A DNA stretch of 64,000 bases from Stutzerimonas stutzeri (lineage in GTDB: Bacteria; Pseudomonadota; Gammaproteobacteria; Pseudomonadales; Pseudomonadaceae), in the NCBI RefSeq assembly GCF_000219605.1, contig NC_015740.1, positions 3,162,001 through 3,226,000 of the forward strand, given 5' to 3'. Positions 1 through 9,381 of the stretch are shown piece by piece (position 1 is the stretch's first letter; each line of letters opens with the position of its first letter). The notes under the pieces were generated by a model, which was not told the origin of the DNA, ran no database searches, and saw only the letters and a program-made list of their open reading frames with translations. Made by a program: the position numbers and the translations under genes.

Positions 1-554
1 TCACCCTGGCCAGCATCGCCTTCGGCCTGCTGCCGGCCGCCACCGCACTGGTTACCGGCGCGCTGGTGATGATCCTGGTCGGGCTGATTCCGCTGGGGCG
101 CATCTACGAGAGCATCGACATGCCGGTGATCGTGCTGGTGGCAGCGATGCTGCCGGTGGGCCAGGCGCTGGAAACCACGGGCGGCTCGCAACTGATCGCC
201 GATGCCCTGCTGGAGCTGGGGCAGTCGTTGCCGGCGGCGGCAACCCTGGCGCAGCTGATGGTGGCGGTGATGCTGATCTCCAACGTGGTCAACAATGCCG
301 CCGCTGCGGTGCTCGCGGCGCCGGTGGCGATCAGCCTGGCGCGCGGCATGGACGCCTCGGTCGACCCCTTCCTGATGGCGGTGGCGATCGGTGCCTCCTG
401 CGCCTTCCTGACCCCCATCGGCCACCAGTCCAACACCCTGGTGATGGCGCCCGGCGGCTACCGTTTCGGCGACTACTGGCGGCTGGGACTGCCATTGTCG
501 ATTCTGGTGGTGCTTTGCGCGGTGCCGGCGATTCTCTGGATCTGGCCACTCTGA
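1..554 (+). CDS. SLC13/DASS-type anion permease, C-terminal part (5' truncated by window edge)
   Basis: The reading frame is open from base 3 to the TGA at 552-554, so only the last ~183 residues of a longer protein are present. They are strongly hydrophobic, with four to five predicted membrane helices. The stretch ending in ISNVVNNAAAAVLAAPVA, followed by ASCAFLTPIGHQSNTLVMAPGGY, matches the second substrate/Na+ signature of the SLC13/ArsB ion-transporter superfamily (the conserved Asn-Asn and the T-P-x-G-x-Q-x-N motif). These are inner-membrane carboxylate, sulfate or related anion transporters. The N-terminal half, which would show whether cytoplasmic TrkA-C domains are present, lies outside the window, so the substrate cannot be named. 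The gene converges on the chemoreceptor gene that ends at 597. Confidence 0.8.
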   Translation, partial: TLASIAFGLLPAATALVTGALVMILVGLIPLGRIYESIDMPVIVLVAAMLPVGQALETTGGSQLIADALLELGQSLPAAATLAQLMVAVMLISNVVNNAAAAVLAAPVAISLARGMDASVDPFLMAVAIGASCAFLTPIGHQSNTLVMAPGGYRFGDYWRLGLPLSILVVLCAVPAILWIWPL

Positions 555-596
555 ACCGCAATGGCGGCACCGGACGGTGCCGTTGCAGCTCGCGGG

Positions 597-2618
597 TCAG
601 CCGGCCTTGAAGCGGCTGACGTTGTCCAGCAGGGTGCCGGCCAGTTCGCTCAGGCGGCTGGCGGTGTGGTGGTTGCTGCCCACCGCCTCGCCGTTTTCCT
701 CGGCCATGCGGGCGATGGTGGTCACCTTCTGGGCAATCTCGGCGGAAGCCGCGCTCTGCTCGCGCAACGCGTTGGAAATCTCCGCCACGGTGAACAGGAC
801 CTGATTGGCCGCCTCGCGGATGCCGCCCATGGCTTCGCCGGCGCGCTGGGCCCGGGCGACGCCCTCGTTGACCTTGGCCACGCCCTGCTCCATGCCCTGC
901 ACCGCCCCTTCGGTGCCTTCCTGAATGGCCGCGACCATCTGTGCGATCTCCTTGGTGGAGTTGGCGGTGCGTTCGGCCAGCTTGCGCACCTCATCGGCCA
1001 CCACGGCGAAACCTCGGCCCTGGTCGCCGGCACGGGCAGCTTCGATCGCCGCATTGAGCGCCAGCAGGTTGGTCTGCGCGGCGATGTCGCCGATCACCCC
1101 GACGATCGCGGAAATCTGCCCGGAGCGCTCGCCGAGCTCCGCGACCGTACGCGCCGAATCACTCACCGAGACGGCGATCTGGCTGATCTCCTCGACCACT
1201 GCGGCAACGATCTCGCCGCCCTGGCGCGACAGCTCGCCGGAACGATGCGCCAGCGCGTCGGCCTCGCCGGCATTGCGCGCGATACTCTCGATGCCGACCG
1301 TCATCTGCTCCACCGCCGCGGCCATGCTCGATGCCGCATCGCTCTGGCACTGGGATGCCACATGAATCTGCCCCGAGGCGGTCGCCAGGCTGCGCGCGGA
1401 ATCGGCCACATGGTCGGAGTTGCTCTTGATGCTGCCGATCAGCGCGCGCATGGCGCCGGCCATGTCGTTGAAACTGCCGGCCACGTAACGCAGCTCGTCG
1501 CGTGCCGCCAGCTCGATTGTGGCGGTGAGATCGCCGGCGGCGAGGCGTTCGCTGCCCTCGCGCAGGCTGCGGATGCTGGTCATTACCGACAGGTAGGCGC
1601 CCACCGACAGGTAGCCGATCACCGCCAGCACCACCAGCAGCACGGCGAGGTTGCCGTGCAGCATTTGCCGGGCGTCATCGATGCGCTGTTGCAGCAGCTG
1701 ATCCAGGTTCGGCAGCAGCACGTCGTACATCTGCGTGTAGGCAATGCCGATCGCCTCGGTGGTCATGTCGAAGAACTGCGCGGATGAGGTGCTGGTGAAA
1801 TCGCCGCGCAGCACCATGCCCTGCACCACCCGGTCGACCGCCTCGCCACGCTCGCGCAGCGTCGCCATTGCCCGCTGGAGCTGTACTTGCAGCTCCGGAC
1901 GCTGAGCGATGACCTTCTCCATGCTGCGTTCCATCTCCACCGTGGCCGAGCGGATTTCCTCGGTGATGACGATCAGCGCGGTACGCTGCTCGTCGCTGAT
2001 CGCGCCCTTGGCCAGCATCGCCGAGGCGCTGCCGCGCAGGCGGCCGAGCCGCTCGATCAGAAACGGCAGGCGGCTGACCGCCGTGGTCATCAGGTAGTAG
2101 GTCTGCGGCTCCGGATCGAAGGTCAGGCCGTAGGCGTCCGACAGCAGCGTCTGGAAGTTCAGCAACTGGCCGATCAGCGCGGTGTGCGCCTGGTAGCTCT
2201 GTGCCTGCGACCAGCCCTGTACGTCCCGCTTGATCTCGTCCCAGCCGCGACCGATGTCCTGCCATTCGCGCATGCTGCGCTTGTCGTCGGCCAGCACACG
2301 GTTCAGCTCCGCCGTCGCGCCATCGACATTGGCCTGCAGCGCGCTTCGGCGATCGGCCATGCCCAGGTTACCGCCCAGCAGCATCGCAGACACGCCGCGG
2401 TGCTGCTGGGTCAGTTCCACCAGTTTGGATAACGGTCGCGCCAGAGCGGAAGCCACCAGTTCGTTCTCGGCGCGCTCGATGGTGCGGTTGAGCTGGCTGG
2501 CGATGGTCCACATCAGGCTGGCAAAGGCGAGGAACACCAAGAGCCCGATCAGGGCGAACTTGCTCGGATAATTGAGCCGGTTCATCAGCAGTTCGGCGGG
2601 GGAAAACACGAGTTTCAT
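597..2618 (-). CDS. methyl-accepting chemotaxis protein with NIT-like helical sensor domain
   Basis: A 673-residue transmembrane chemoreceptor. A membrane helix near residues 17-40 is followed by a ~270-residue all-helical periplasmic domain containing [14 protein letters not shown]. That resembles the Q-x-x-R-G motif of nitrate/nitrite-sensing (NIT) domains, so a small-anion ligand is possible but unproven. A second membrane helix, a HAMP domain and a cytoplasmic signalling domain follow, with the invariant hairpin tip ([20 protein letters not shown]). The frame stays open upstream to 2762, but the ATG at 2618 is the sensible start because it directly precedes the first membrane helix. The protein would couple ligand binding to the CheA/CheW array at the cell pole. 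No sigma-28 promoter was found upstream, unlike two other receptors in this window. Confidence 0.92.
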   Translation of the reverse strand: MKLVFSPAELLMNRLNYPSKFALIGLLVFLAFASLMWTIASQLNRTIERAENELVASALARPLSKLVELTQQHRGVSAMLLGGNLGMADRRSALQANVDGATAELNRVLADDKRSMREWQDIGRGWDEIKRDVQGWSQAQSYQAHTALIGQLLNFQTLLSDAYGLTFDPEPQTYYLMTTAVSRLPFLIERLGRLRGSASAMLAKGAISDEQRTALIVITEEIRSATVEMERSMEKVIAQRPELQVQLQRAMATLRERGEAVDRVVQGMVLRGDFTSTSSAQFFDMTTEAIGIAYTQMYDVLLPNLDQLLQQRIDDARQMLHGNLAVLLVVLAVIGYLSVGAYLSVMTSIRSLREGSERLAAGDLTATIELAARDELRYVAGSFNDMAGAMRALIGSIKSNSDHVADSARSLATASGQIHVASQCQSDAASSMAAAVEQMTVGIESIARNAGEADALAHRSGELSRQGGEIVAAVVEEISQIAVSVSDSARTVAELGERSGQISAIVGVIGDIAAQTNLLALNAAIEAARAGDQGRGFAVVADEVRKLAERTANSTKEIAQMVAAIQEGTEGAVQGMEQGVAKVNEGVARAQRAGEAMGGIREAANQVLFTVAEISNALREQSAASAEIAQKVTTIARMAEENGEAVGSNHHTASRLSELAGTLLDNVSRFKAG

Positions 2619-2969
2619 GGGGTTGTCCTGGTCGATACGAGATGCCTCTCGAAGCCGGCCGAGTCGCCCGCTCGAGGCAGGGCTAACTGTATGATCGGAA
2701 CGAGATGAGACTTGGCGCGCAAAATACGGAGGCGACCTCTCGGTCACCCTGACCAAAGTCAAGATCGAGGGTTAAAAAACCGGCGCCAGCCGACCGTCCA
2801 TCCAATTATCCGATTCCGCGCCTCGGACCCGCACGCCGCCCTTCCCCGGGTCGAACTCCGGCGCGCCGATGCAATCCCACCACCCTGTGATCTCCTTCTT
2901 TGGCAGTCGGGCTTTACCTGAGCCCGCAAGCGTGAATAATGCCGCCCCTTTCGACGTGACGAGGTATCC
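2619..2969. other. divergent intergenic region, no gene seen
   Basis: About 350 bases separate the divergent chemoreceptor (minus strand) and MFS exporter (plus strand). Open frames here lack ribosome-binding sites and family resemblance. No exact FliA motif was found on the chemoreceptor side. Promoters for both genes must lie here, but none could be assigned confidently. Confidence 0.6.
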
Positions 2970-4196
2970 ATGACCGCGCCAGCCACCGCAGCGACTCCGC
3001 CCCTGTCCGCCCGAGCCGTGCTGCTGATCGAACTGGCCCTGGCCATGGGCGGTTTTGCCATCGGCACCGGCGAGTTCGCCATCATGGGCCTGATGCCCAA
3101 TGTGGCCGAGGGCCTTGGCATCAGCGAACCCCAGGTGGGCAACGTGATCAGTACCTACGCGCTGGGCGTGGTGGTGGGTGCGCCGCTGCTGGCGATCCTC
3201 GGCTCGCGGCTGCACCGCCTGCACCTGCTGCTGTTGCTGATGGGCTTCTTCGCCCTGGGCAACTTCGCCAGTGCCCTGGCGCCCGACTACCCGACCCTGA
3301 TGATCGCCCGCTTCGTCACCGGCCTGCCCCACGGTGCCTATTTCGGTGTGGCAATGCTGGTGGCCGCCTCCATGGTGCCGCCGGACAAGCGCGCCCAGGC
3401 CGTGGCGCGGGTGCTGATGGGCCTGACTGTGGCGATCCTGATCGGCAACCCGCTGGCCACCTGGCTCGGGCAGTGGCTGAGCTGGCGCTACGCGTTCGCC
3501 CTGGTCGGTGCCATCGCCCTGCTGACGGTGCTGCTGGTGGCGCTGTTCCTTCCGCTCAACCGCGACGAGCCGCGAAACAGCCCGCTGCACGAGATCCGCG
3601 CCTTCAATCGGCCGCAGGTCTGGCTGGCCCTGGCGATCAGCTCCATCGGCTTCGCCGGCATGTTCTGCGTGTTCAGCTACATGGCGCCGACCCTGCTGGA
3701 AGTCACCGGCGTCAATGCCGGATGGATTCCCTTCGCCCTGGCCGCCTTCGGCCTCGGCGGCATCGTCGGCAACGTGTTCGGCGGCTGGCTGTTCGATCGC
3801 CTGCGTTTCCAGGCGGTCGCCTGGCTCCTGCTGTGGAGCGCCCTGGTGCTGCTGGTGTTTCCGCTGGCCGCGCACTCGGTGTGGACCATCTTTCCGGCGG
3901 TATTCGCCGTGGGCACCATGGTCTCGCTGTCACCGGCCCTGCAGACCCATCTGATGGACGTCGCGGCGGATGCCCAGACTCTGGCGGCAGCCTCCAACCA
4001 TGCCGCCTTCAACATCGCCAACGCCTTGGGACCCTGGCTCGGCGGTCTGGCGATCACCGCCGGACTCGGCTGGACCTCCACCGGTTATATCGGCGCCGCG
4101 ACGGCCGTAGGCGGCCTGCTGGTGTTCGCCTGGGCCTGGAAGGTGCAACGCAGCGAGCAGGAGGCCGACGCCCGCAGCGCCGCCTGCTGTTCCTGA
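2970..4196 (+). CDS. MFS transporter, DHA1/AraJ-type exporter
   Basis: A 408-residue inner-membrane protein with twelve predicted helices, of normal length for the 12-TMS drug:H+ antiporter-1 group. The first helix carries GTGEFAIMGLMPNVAEGLGI, the signature of the AraJ/YdhP/NepI subgroup (G-x-x-E-F...G-L-L-P). These carriers export arabinose-like sugars, purines or drugs by proton antiport; the substrate cannot be read from sequence. The start is supported by GAGGTATCC just before the ATG. A lysine/arginine-poor tail ends in three near-adjacent cysteines. The gene stands alone, divergent from the chemoreceptor. Confidence 0.9.
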   Translation: MTAPATAATPPLSARAVLLIELALAMGGFAIGTGEFAIMGLMPNVAEGLGISEPQVGNVISTYALGVVVGAPLLAILGSRLHRLHLLLLLMGFFALGNFASALAPDYPTLMIARFVTGLPHGAYFGVAMLVAASMVPPDKRAQAVARVLMGLTVAILIGNPLATWLGQWLSWRYAFALVGAIALLTVLLVALFLPLNRDEPRNSPLHEIRAFNRPQVWLALAISSIGFAGMFCVFSYMAPTLLEVTGVNAGWIPFALAAFGLGGIVGNVFGGWLFDRLRFQAVAWLLLWSALVLLVFPLAAHSVWTIFPAVFAVGTMVSLSPALQTHLMDVAADAQTLAAASNHAAFNIANALGPWLGGLAITAGLGWTSTGYIGAATAVGGLLVFAWAWKVQRSEQEADARSAACCS

Positions 4197-4331
4197 TGCC
4201 GAATTTCGCCTGGCGAGCGGCCTCCAGCCTGGCGCGCAACATGCAGTAATCAGTGCTGCGACGACCCGTCTTGCAGATCGTCCGGCAAGCGGGTCCCATC
4301 TATGGCTTTCTGATCGTCGAGGTGAACGCCC

Positions 4332-5258
4332 TTGCAGCGTTTCTTCCTGTTCCGCAGCAAGGCCCGCCGGCTCTGCCTGTTGCTGGTTGCCATGATCGCC
4401 GTTGGCCTGCCGGTCGGCTGTTCGGTGCTCGCGCAGAAGGAACGCGAACTGGTATTTCGCATCGAGCCGGGCAACGCGTCCTGGTTCAGCGGCCTGCCCC
4501 GCGGCGTCGAAGAACTGCAGCTGACGCACTCGACCTTCGGCAACCAGCAGAACATCCACGCCTGGTGGTGGCCGGCGGCCGATGCCGATGCTCCCGCGCT
4601 GCTCTACCTGCACGGTGTGCGCTGGAACCTCACCGGCCATCTGTTCCGTCTCGAGCAGCTGCGCAACCTGGGGTTCTCGGTGCTGGCCATCGACTACCGC
4701 GGCTTCGGCCAGAGCCTGGGCGAGCTGCCATCCGAACGCAGTGTCTACGCCGACGCACGGGTCGGCTGGGAACGTCTGAAGGCGCTGCAACCGGACCCGG
4801 ACAAACGCTTCATCTACGGCCACTCCCTTGGCGGCGCGGTGGCCGTGGACCTCGCTGCCGAGCTTGGCGAACAGGCCGAGCGCGGCGACAGCCCGCCGCA
4901 AGCGCGGGCGCTGATCATCGAATCGACCTTCACCTCGCTGGCCGACGTGGCGACGGTGGTTTCCGACACCACGCTGCCGGTGCGCTGGCTGCTGTCGCAG
5001 AAATTCGACTCGATCGACAAGATCGACCGCATCGGCATGCCGCTGCTGGTGGTACACGGCACCGATGACCGCTACGTGCCGGCACGCTTCAGCGAACAGC
5101 TCTACCAAGCCGCACGCCCGCCCAAGGAGCTGCTGCTGGTAGAGGGCGCCACGCACAACAACAGCCTGCGCGTAGCACCCAGCGCCTACGCCAGGGCACT
5201 TCAGGCGTTGCTGGAAGCGCGTGAGCAGACGTCCGCGGAAGATGCCAGCCGCGGTTAG
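4332..5258 (+). CDS. alpha/beta hydrolase, predicted lipoprotein
   Basis: A 308-residue alpha/beta-hydrolase-fold protein. The start is TTG, supported by GAGGTGAA just upstream at 4319-4326. The N-terminus is basic then hydrophobic and ends in a lipobox (LPVGC, Cys30), so it is probably an outer- or inner-membrane lipoprotein facing the periplasm. Visible features are an oxyanion-type loop LYLHGVRWNLTGH, the nucleophile elbow YGHSLGGA with the catalytic Ser, a later acidic residue in VVHGTDDRYVP, and the catalytic His in EGATHNN. It resembles the YfhR/Bem46 group of serine hydrolases, whose substrates are unknown. It lies 135 bases after the MFS gene, which is probably too far to be certain of one operon. 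Confidence 0.85.
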   Translation: MQRFFLFRSKARRLCLLLVAMIAVGLPVGCSVLAQKERELVFRIEPGNASWFSGLPRGVEELQLTHSTFGNQQNIHAWWWPAADADAPALLYLHGVRWNLTGHLFRLEQLRNLGFSVLAIDYRGFGQSLGELPSERSVYADARVGWERLKALQPDPDKRFIYGHSLGGAVAVDLAAELGEQAERGDSPPQARALIIESTFTSLADVATVVSDTTLPVRWLLSQKFDSIDKIDRIGMPLLVVHGTDDRYVPARFSEQLYQAARPPKELLLVEGATHNNSLRVAPSAYARALQALLEAREQTSAEDASRG

Positions 5259-5306
5259 GTTGCAGGTTGGCCGCCCGGCATCCCCCCTACCTCACCGACA
5301 AGCCCC

Positions 5307-6314
5307 TCAACGCTGCAATCCTTCGAGCAAGGCACGGTGAAATTCTTCCGGCGCCTCGACTTGGGGTGAATGCCCCAGGTCCGGGAAGGCCACCAGCCTG
5401 GCCTGGGGAATCATGGCGGCAGCCTGTCGGCCCAGTTCGGGGTAGTTGCCCAGGCGTTTGGCGACCTCGTCCGGCGCCCGGTTGGCGCCAGGCGCGGTGC
5501 GGTCCAGGCCGCCGATCAGCAGCAGTGTCGGTGTGCTGATGCGGGGAAACTCGTGGATCACCGGCTGGGTGAAGACCATTTCTGAAGTCTGCGCCTGGTT
5601 CCAGGCCACCCGCTCCTTGCCCTCGCCGGCGTACATGCCGGCCAACATGGCGACCCAGCGGTCGTACTCCGGCTTCCAGTTGCCGTTGTAGTAGAACTTC
5701 TGCTGGTAGGCCTTGATGCTGTCGAAATCGGTCTTCAGCTCGGCCTGGTAAAGCTGATCGATGGGTGCATAGGGCACGCCTTCGGCCTGCCAGTCCTCCA
5801 GTCCGATGGGGTTCACCAGCACCAGCTGCTCGGCCAGCTGCGGATAGCTCAGCGCCAGCCGCGCGGCCAGCATGCCGCCCATGGAATGACCGATGACGCT
5901 GACCTGGTCGATGCCCTCCTGCTGCAACAGGGCCTGGGTGTTGTGCGCCAGCTGGGCGAAGCTGAACTGGTAGCCCTCGGGCTTGCTCGAACTGCAGAAA
6001 CCGACCTGATCAGGGGCGATTACGCGGTAGCCGGCCTCGCTGAGCACCTCGATGGTGCGCTCCCAGGTCGCGCCACAGAAATTCTTGCCATGCAGCAGGA
6101 GCGCCGTGCGGCCGTTCGCCTTGCCGGTCGGCGCAACGTCCATGTAGGCCATCTGCATCGGCTTGCCCTGGGACTCGAAACGATAGTGCTTGAGCGGATG
6201 CGGATAGCTGAAGCCTTCCAGCTGCGGGCCATAGCTGGTCCGGCTTTCGGCCAGTACTGGCAGGCTCAGGGTTAGGCCGGCGGCAAGCGCCAGAGCGGAC
6301 AAGGCAGTTTTCAC
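5307..6314 (-). CDS. secreted alpha/beta hydrolase
   Basis: A 335-residue protein beginning at a GTG with a good AGAGGAGT ribosome-binding site. An upstream ATG in the same frame (6401) would place a non-signal-like extension before the export signal. The N-terminus KTALSALALAAGLTLSLPVLA-ES is a clear Sec signal peptide, so the enzyme is probably periplasmic. The alpha/beta-hydrolase fold shows the oxyanion segment LLLHGKNFCGATWE, the nucleophile elbow VIGHSMGGM, and C-terminal Asp and His in IGGLDRTAPG and DLGHSPQVE. It resembles the epoxide-hydrolase/haloalkane-dehalogenase branch; the substrate is unknown. It converges on the hydrolase gene ending at 5258, leaving a 48-base gap with no obvious hairpin. 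Confidence 0.86.
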   Translation of the reverse strand: MKTALSALALAAGLTLSLPVLAESRTSYGPQLEGFSYPHPLKHYRFESQGKPMQMAYMDVAPTGKANGRTALLLHGKNFCGATWERTIEVLSEAGYRVIAPDQVGFCSSSKPEGYQFSFAQLAHNTQALLQQEGIDQVSVIGHSMGGMLAARLALSYPQLAEQLVLVNPIGLEDWQAEGVPYAPIDQLYQAELKTDFDSIKAYQQKFYYNGNWKPEYDRWVAMLAGMYAGEGKERVAWNQAQTSEMVFTQPVIHEFPRISTPTLLLIGGLDRTAPGANRAPDEVAKRLGNYPELGRQAAAMIPQARLVAFPDLGHSPQVEAPEEFHRALLEGLQR

Positions 6315-6429
6315 GGGGCGACTCCTCTGTTCGGTGAGACAGCTCCGTACATAGGAATGCATTCGTGCTGCCGGGTTCGCGACCGGATTGCGACAGCGCA
6401 TGTCCCGGCCGCGTCCGCAGCGAATTGCT

Positions 6430-8049
6430 TCAGAGGCGGAAGCGCCCCACCAGCCGGTTGAGCTGCGTGGCCAGCCGCGCCAGCTCGTCGCTGGCCACCG
6501 AAGTCTGCTGCGCGCCGGTGGCGCTCTGCTCGGAAATGTCGCGAATGGCTACCAGGTTGCGGTCCACCTCTCGGGCCACCTGTGCCTGTTCCTCGGCGGC
6601 ACTGGCGATGACCAGGTTCATCTCGTTGATCTGCCCGACCCGCTCGGCGATCAGCCCCAGCGCCTGATCCGCCTCGTCGGCCATGGCCTGGCTGTGCGCG
6701 GCGAATTCGCTGCTTTGCTGCATATCGTGCACCGACTGCTCGGTGGCGCTCTGGATCGCGCCGATCATGCGCTCGATTTCCTGGGTCGAACTCTGAGTGC
6801 GCTGCGCCAGGTTGCGCACCTCGTCAGCCACCACCGCGAAACCTCGCCCGGCCTCACCGGCGCGCGCCGCCTCGATGGCCGCGTTGAGTGCCAGCAGGTT
6901 GGTCTGCTCGGCGATGGAACGGATCACGTCGACGACCTTGCCAATGCTCGCCGCTTCCTCGGCCAGCCGCGTCACGGTGCCGACGCTTTCCTGCAGCCGA
7001 TCGCTGAGCTGGTGAATGGTCTGGCGCGTCGCCGTGACCTGCCGGCGGCCCGCATCGGCGACCGTCTCGGCATCGCGCGAGGCATCGGAGGTGCGATTGG
7101 CGTTGCCGGCCACTTCGTCGACCGCCGCGGATATCTCGGTGACCGCGGTGGCAGCCATCTGCACTTCCTCGTTCTGCTGATGGATGCCCTGGGCGGTGTG
7201 CTGGGTGACCGCGTGCAGCTCCTCGGCGGCTGATGCCAGTTGCGTGGCCGAGCCCTGGATGTCCTGCAGGGTGTCGCGCAGGGTCTGCTGCATCTGCCGG
7301 ATCGACTGCTGCACCTCGGTGATCTCGTCACGCCCGCGGCACTCGATGGTACGACTCAGGTCACCGGCGGCGACCGAGGCTGCCGCCTGCTTCAGCGCTT
7401 CCAGCGGCCGGCTGATGCTGCGCAGCAGGCCCATGGCGAGAATCCCGCCGCCGATCAGCATGACCAGCAGCAAACCGATGTTCAGCACCCGATTGCGCTG
7501 ATAGAGCGCCAGAGCGCGCTCGTACTCGCCCTTGGCTTCGCCCAGTTGCAAGCCGATCAGCTCGCTGAAGCCCTCGGAAATCGGGTCGATCAGCGGGTAC
7601 AGATCGTTGATGACGAATGCGGCCAGGCGCTTTTCGCTGTGGCGGTCGAGAATGCGTTCAAGGTCGTCCAGCGGTGCGTCGGCCTTCTGCATCAGCACTT
7701 CGATGCGGGCGGACGCCTGCCGCTCGGCGTCGATCAGGCTGGTGTTCATGTACTCGCCCCAGAGCCGCCGGATCTCGGCCCGCGCGGTCCGCACGTCATC
7801 ACGCGCCTGCTGGTAGCTGAGCATCCCGCTGCGCGTCTTGTGCGTGGCGTCGACGATCTTCACCGCATAGAGGTCGGCGATCAGCTTGAGGTCGCGCAAT
7901 GGCACCACGCGGTCCAGATAAACGGTGTTCAGGCCGGCGACGCTGCGCTGCTGCGCGTTCAGCCCGGTCAGGCCGATGACCAGACAGGCGCTCAGCATTG
8001 CCCCGATCAGGATCAACAGACGGGCTCGGATAGTCAGTTGCTGCATCAT
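6430..8049 (-). CDS. methyl-accepting chemotaxis protein (four-helix-bundle sensor)
   Basis: A 539-residue chemoreceptor. The chosen ATG at 8049 is preceded by GGAAAAGAACGA; the longer open frame to 8226 lacks such a site. A first membrane helix (residues ~9-29) is followed by a ~150-residue helical periplasmic domain of the 4HB_MCP type ([19 protein letters not shown] is typical), a second membrane helix, HAMP ([22 protein letters not shown]) and the signalling hairpin with [20 protein letters not shown]. Many Pseudomonas receptors of this class detect organic acids or related small ligands, but the ligand cannot be predicted here. A textbook FliA promoter lies ~210 bases upstream. Confidence 0.93.
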   Translation of the reverse strand: MMQQLTIRARLLILIGAMLSACLVIGLTGLNAQQRSVAGLNTVYLDRVVPLRDLKLIADLYAVKIVDATHKTRSGMLSYQQARDDVRTARAEIRRLWGEYMNTSLIDAERQASARIEVLMQKADAPLDDLERILDRHSEKRLAAFVINDLYPLIDPISEGFSELIGLQLGEAKGEYERALALYQRNRVLNIGLLLVMLIGGGILAMGLLRSISRPLEALKQAAASVAAGDLSRTIECRGRDEITEVQQSIRQMQQTLRDTLQDIQGSATQLASAAEELHAVTQHTAQGIHQQNEEVQMAATAVTEISAAVDEVAGNANRTSDASRDAETVADAGRRQVTATRQTIHQLSDRLQESVGTVTRLAEEAASIGKVVDVIRSIAEQTNLLALNAAIEAARAGEAGRGFAVVADEVRNLAQRTQSSTQEIERMIGAIQSATEQSVHDMQQSSEFAAHSQAMADEADQALGLIAERVGQINEMNLVIASAAEEQAQVAREVDRNLVAIRDISEQSATGAQQTSVASDELARLATQLNRLVGRFRL

Positions 8050-8499
8050 TCGTTCTTTTCCATATGGCATGCCGGCGCCGAAGGCGTGGCAAATTGGCAA
8101 GTAAGGCAACGGGTTCGACTGGTTCATGCCGACATGAGGCAGTGCCGGCCTGCGGTTCCCTTGCGGAACCCTGCAATCCTGGAGACGGGACGAGGTAGTT
8201 GTTGTTGAATCCCCGAGCGCTGGCACCGATAGCGGCGAACGGCCAGCAGCAAATCGCTATCGGCCGATCGCCTCTGCGCTTTAGGGAAAAAACTCTCGCA
8301 ACGGGCGTGCCAGAGGCGTTGCAGAGGCCTGACGGGTAGTCGGCAGCATCACCCTCCGAACGCTTCGGCATGGTCAGGACGAGCCCGGCGCATCGCCGGC
8401 ATGCGACTAATGGCGCAGCGCAGACTGTGCGCTGCTGCACGTCGCGCAGATGGCCAAATGATACCTTCGCGCCCCATCTTTCGACCCATGGGACCTGTC
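8050..8499. other. 450-base intergenic region holding a sigma-28 promoter
   Basis: Apart from the FliA-type promoter at 8257-8283, I see no gene. Frames crossing it on the minus strand are extensions of the chemoreceptor frame or unrelated in composition, and have no ribosome-binding site. The 200-base stretch between promoter and chemoreceptor start could act as a structured leader, but no known riboswitch was recognised. Confidence 0.55.
8257..8283 (-). promoter_or_regulatory. FliA (sigma-28) promoter of the chemoreceptor gene at 6430-8049
   Basis: On the minus strand the -35 element TAAA (8283-8280) is followed by exactly 15 bases and then GCCGATAG (8264-8257). The enterobacterial/Pseudomonas flagellar sigma consensus is TAAA-N15-GCCGATAA, so this is a near-perfect match with correct spacing. 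It implies transcription starting near 8247 and a ~200-base leader before the chemoreceptor start. Confidence 0.75.
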
Positions 8500-8850
8500 G
8501 TGAAAACACTCATCCAGACTGCCGTGCTGGCGCTGTCCAGCCTGATCGCCAGCCACGCCATCGCCGACGCGCAACCGTCACGCAACCTGGCCGAGGCGGT
8601 GAAGAACTTCTCCGAGTACAACAGCCGGCTGGAACAGGCCATGGCCCAGGGCCTGACGCCGGAGAGCCTCGCGCAGATCCACGAGCTGACCTACACGCTC
8701 AAGGACGCGCTGGAGAAGATCAACGAGGAGATGGATGGCCTGACCGACACCCTCGAGGAAATCCATATCGCCTCCGAGGCACAGAACGCCGCCGAGGTTA
8801 AGCGCTACGGCAACGAATACCTCGAGACCGCGCGCAAGGTGATCAAGTAA
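8500..8850 (+). CDS. small exported helical protein, DUF6746-like
   Basis: A 116-residue protein with a Sec signal peptide (KTLIQTAVLALSSLIASHAIA) followed by a fully helical, charged mature region with heptad-like repeats (LKDALEKINEEMDGLTDTLEEI). It resembles small periplasmic proteins annotated as DUF6746 in pseudomonads; the role is unknown. The GTG at 8500 is chosen because it begins the signal peptide; an in-frame ATG at 8488 adds only four residues and is also possible. No strong ribosome-binding site distinguishes them. It converges on the lipoprotein gene ending at 8860. Confidence 0.72.
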   Translation: MKTLIQTAVLALSSLIASHAIADAQPSRNLAEAVKNFSEYNSRLEQAMAQGLTPESLAQIHELTYTLKDALEKINEEMDGLTDTLEEIHIASEAQNAAEVKRYGNEYLETARKVIK

Positions 8851-8859
8851 CCCTGCGGG

Positions 8860-9285
8860 CTACGGCTCGACCGCAATGATGTCGAAGCCGATGCGGTTGT
8901 CACTGATGACGCGATACTCCAGCGTCTGGCCCGCCTGCACCTGCGCCAGCTTCTCGCGGCGCAGGCTGAGCTTGCCGCACAGGGTGTCATCCAGCGGATC
9001 GGTGCCGATGCTGACGATCCGCGCGCCAGCCGGCACTTGGAAACGCACCACCTCGCCGACATGGATGCGTGCCGCCAGCTGGCGATCGATCAGCACGGCG
9101 ATGTAGCAGCCGCCGCCGCGCAGGCCGAAATCCCGCGTCACCACCACTTCGCCGCCGTTTTCCAGCGGCTGCTGATAGGCCAGCACCCGCTCGGCCGGCA
9201 CCGGCTCGATGTCTTCGGCATCGGGCTGCCACGACGAGCAGCCGGCCAGCGAAAGCAGTGCGGTGAAGACAAGCAACGGGCGCAT
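8860..9285 (-). CDS. small lipoprotein of unknown function
   Basis: A 141-residue protein whose N-terminus is a lipoprotein signal with lipobox SLAGC (Cys16). The mature part is predicted beta-rich, with two conserved-looking cysteines (GGGCYIAVLID and DDTLCGKLSL), a glycine-rich RDFGLRGGGC stretch and an R-I-G-F-D-I C-terminal strand. It resembles DUF2846-like lipoproteins common in pseudomonads, some of which are misannotated as 3-isopropylmalate dehydratase; no enzyme motif supports that name. The start is preceded by AAGGAGTTCCC. It diverges from the AraC regulator gene. Confidence 0.7.
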   Translation of the reverse strand: MRPLLVFTALLSLAGCSSWQPDAEDIEPVPAERVLAYQQPLENGGEVVVTRDFGLRGGGCYIAVLIDRQLAARIHVGEVVRFQVPAGARIVSIGTDPLDDTLCGKLSLRREKLAQVQAGQTLEYRVISDNRIGFDIIAVEP

Positions 9286-9381
9286 GGGAACTCCTTGTGC
9301 GGAAGACGAAGCGGCGAGCCGGACGATCGAGCATGCCAGAGCGGCGGATGATTGCTAGAGTCAGACCCTAGTTTCGTATCG

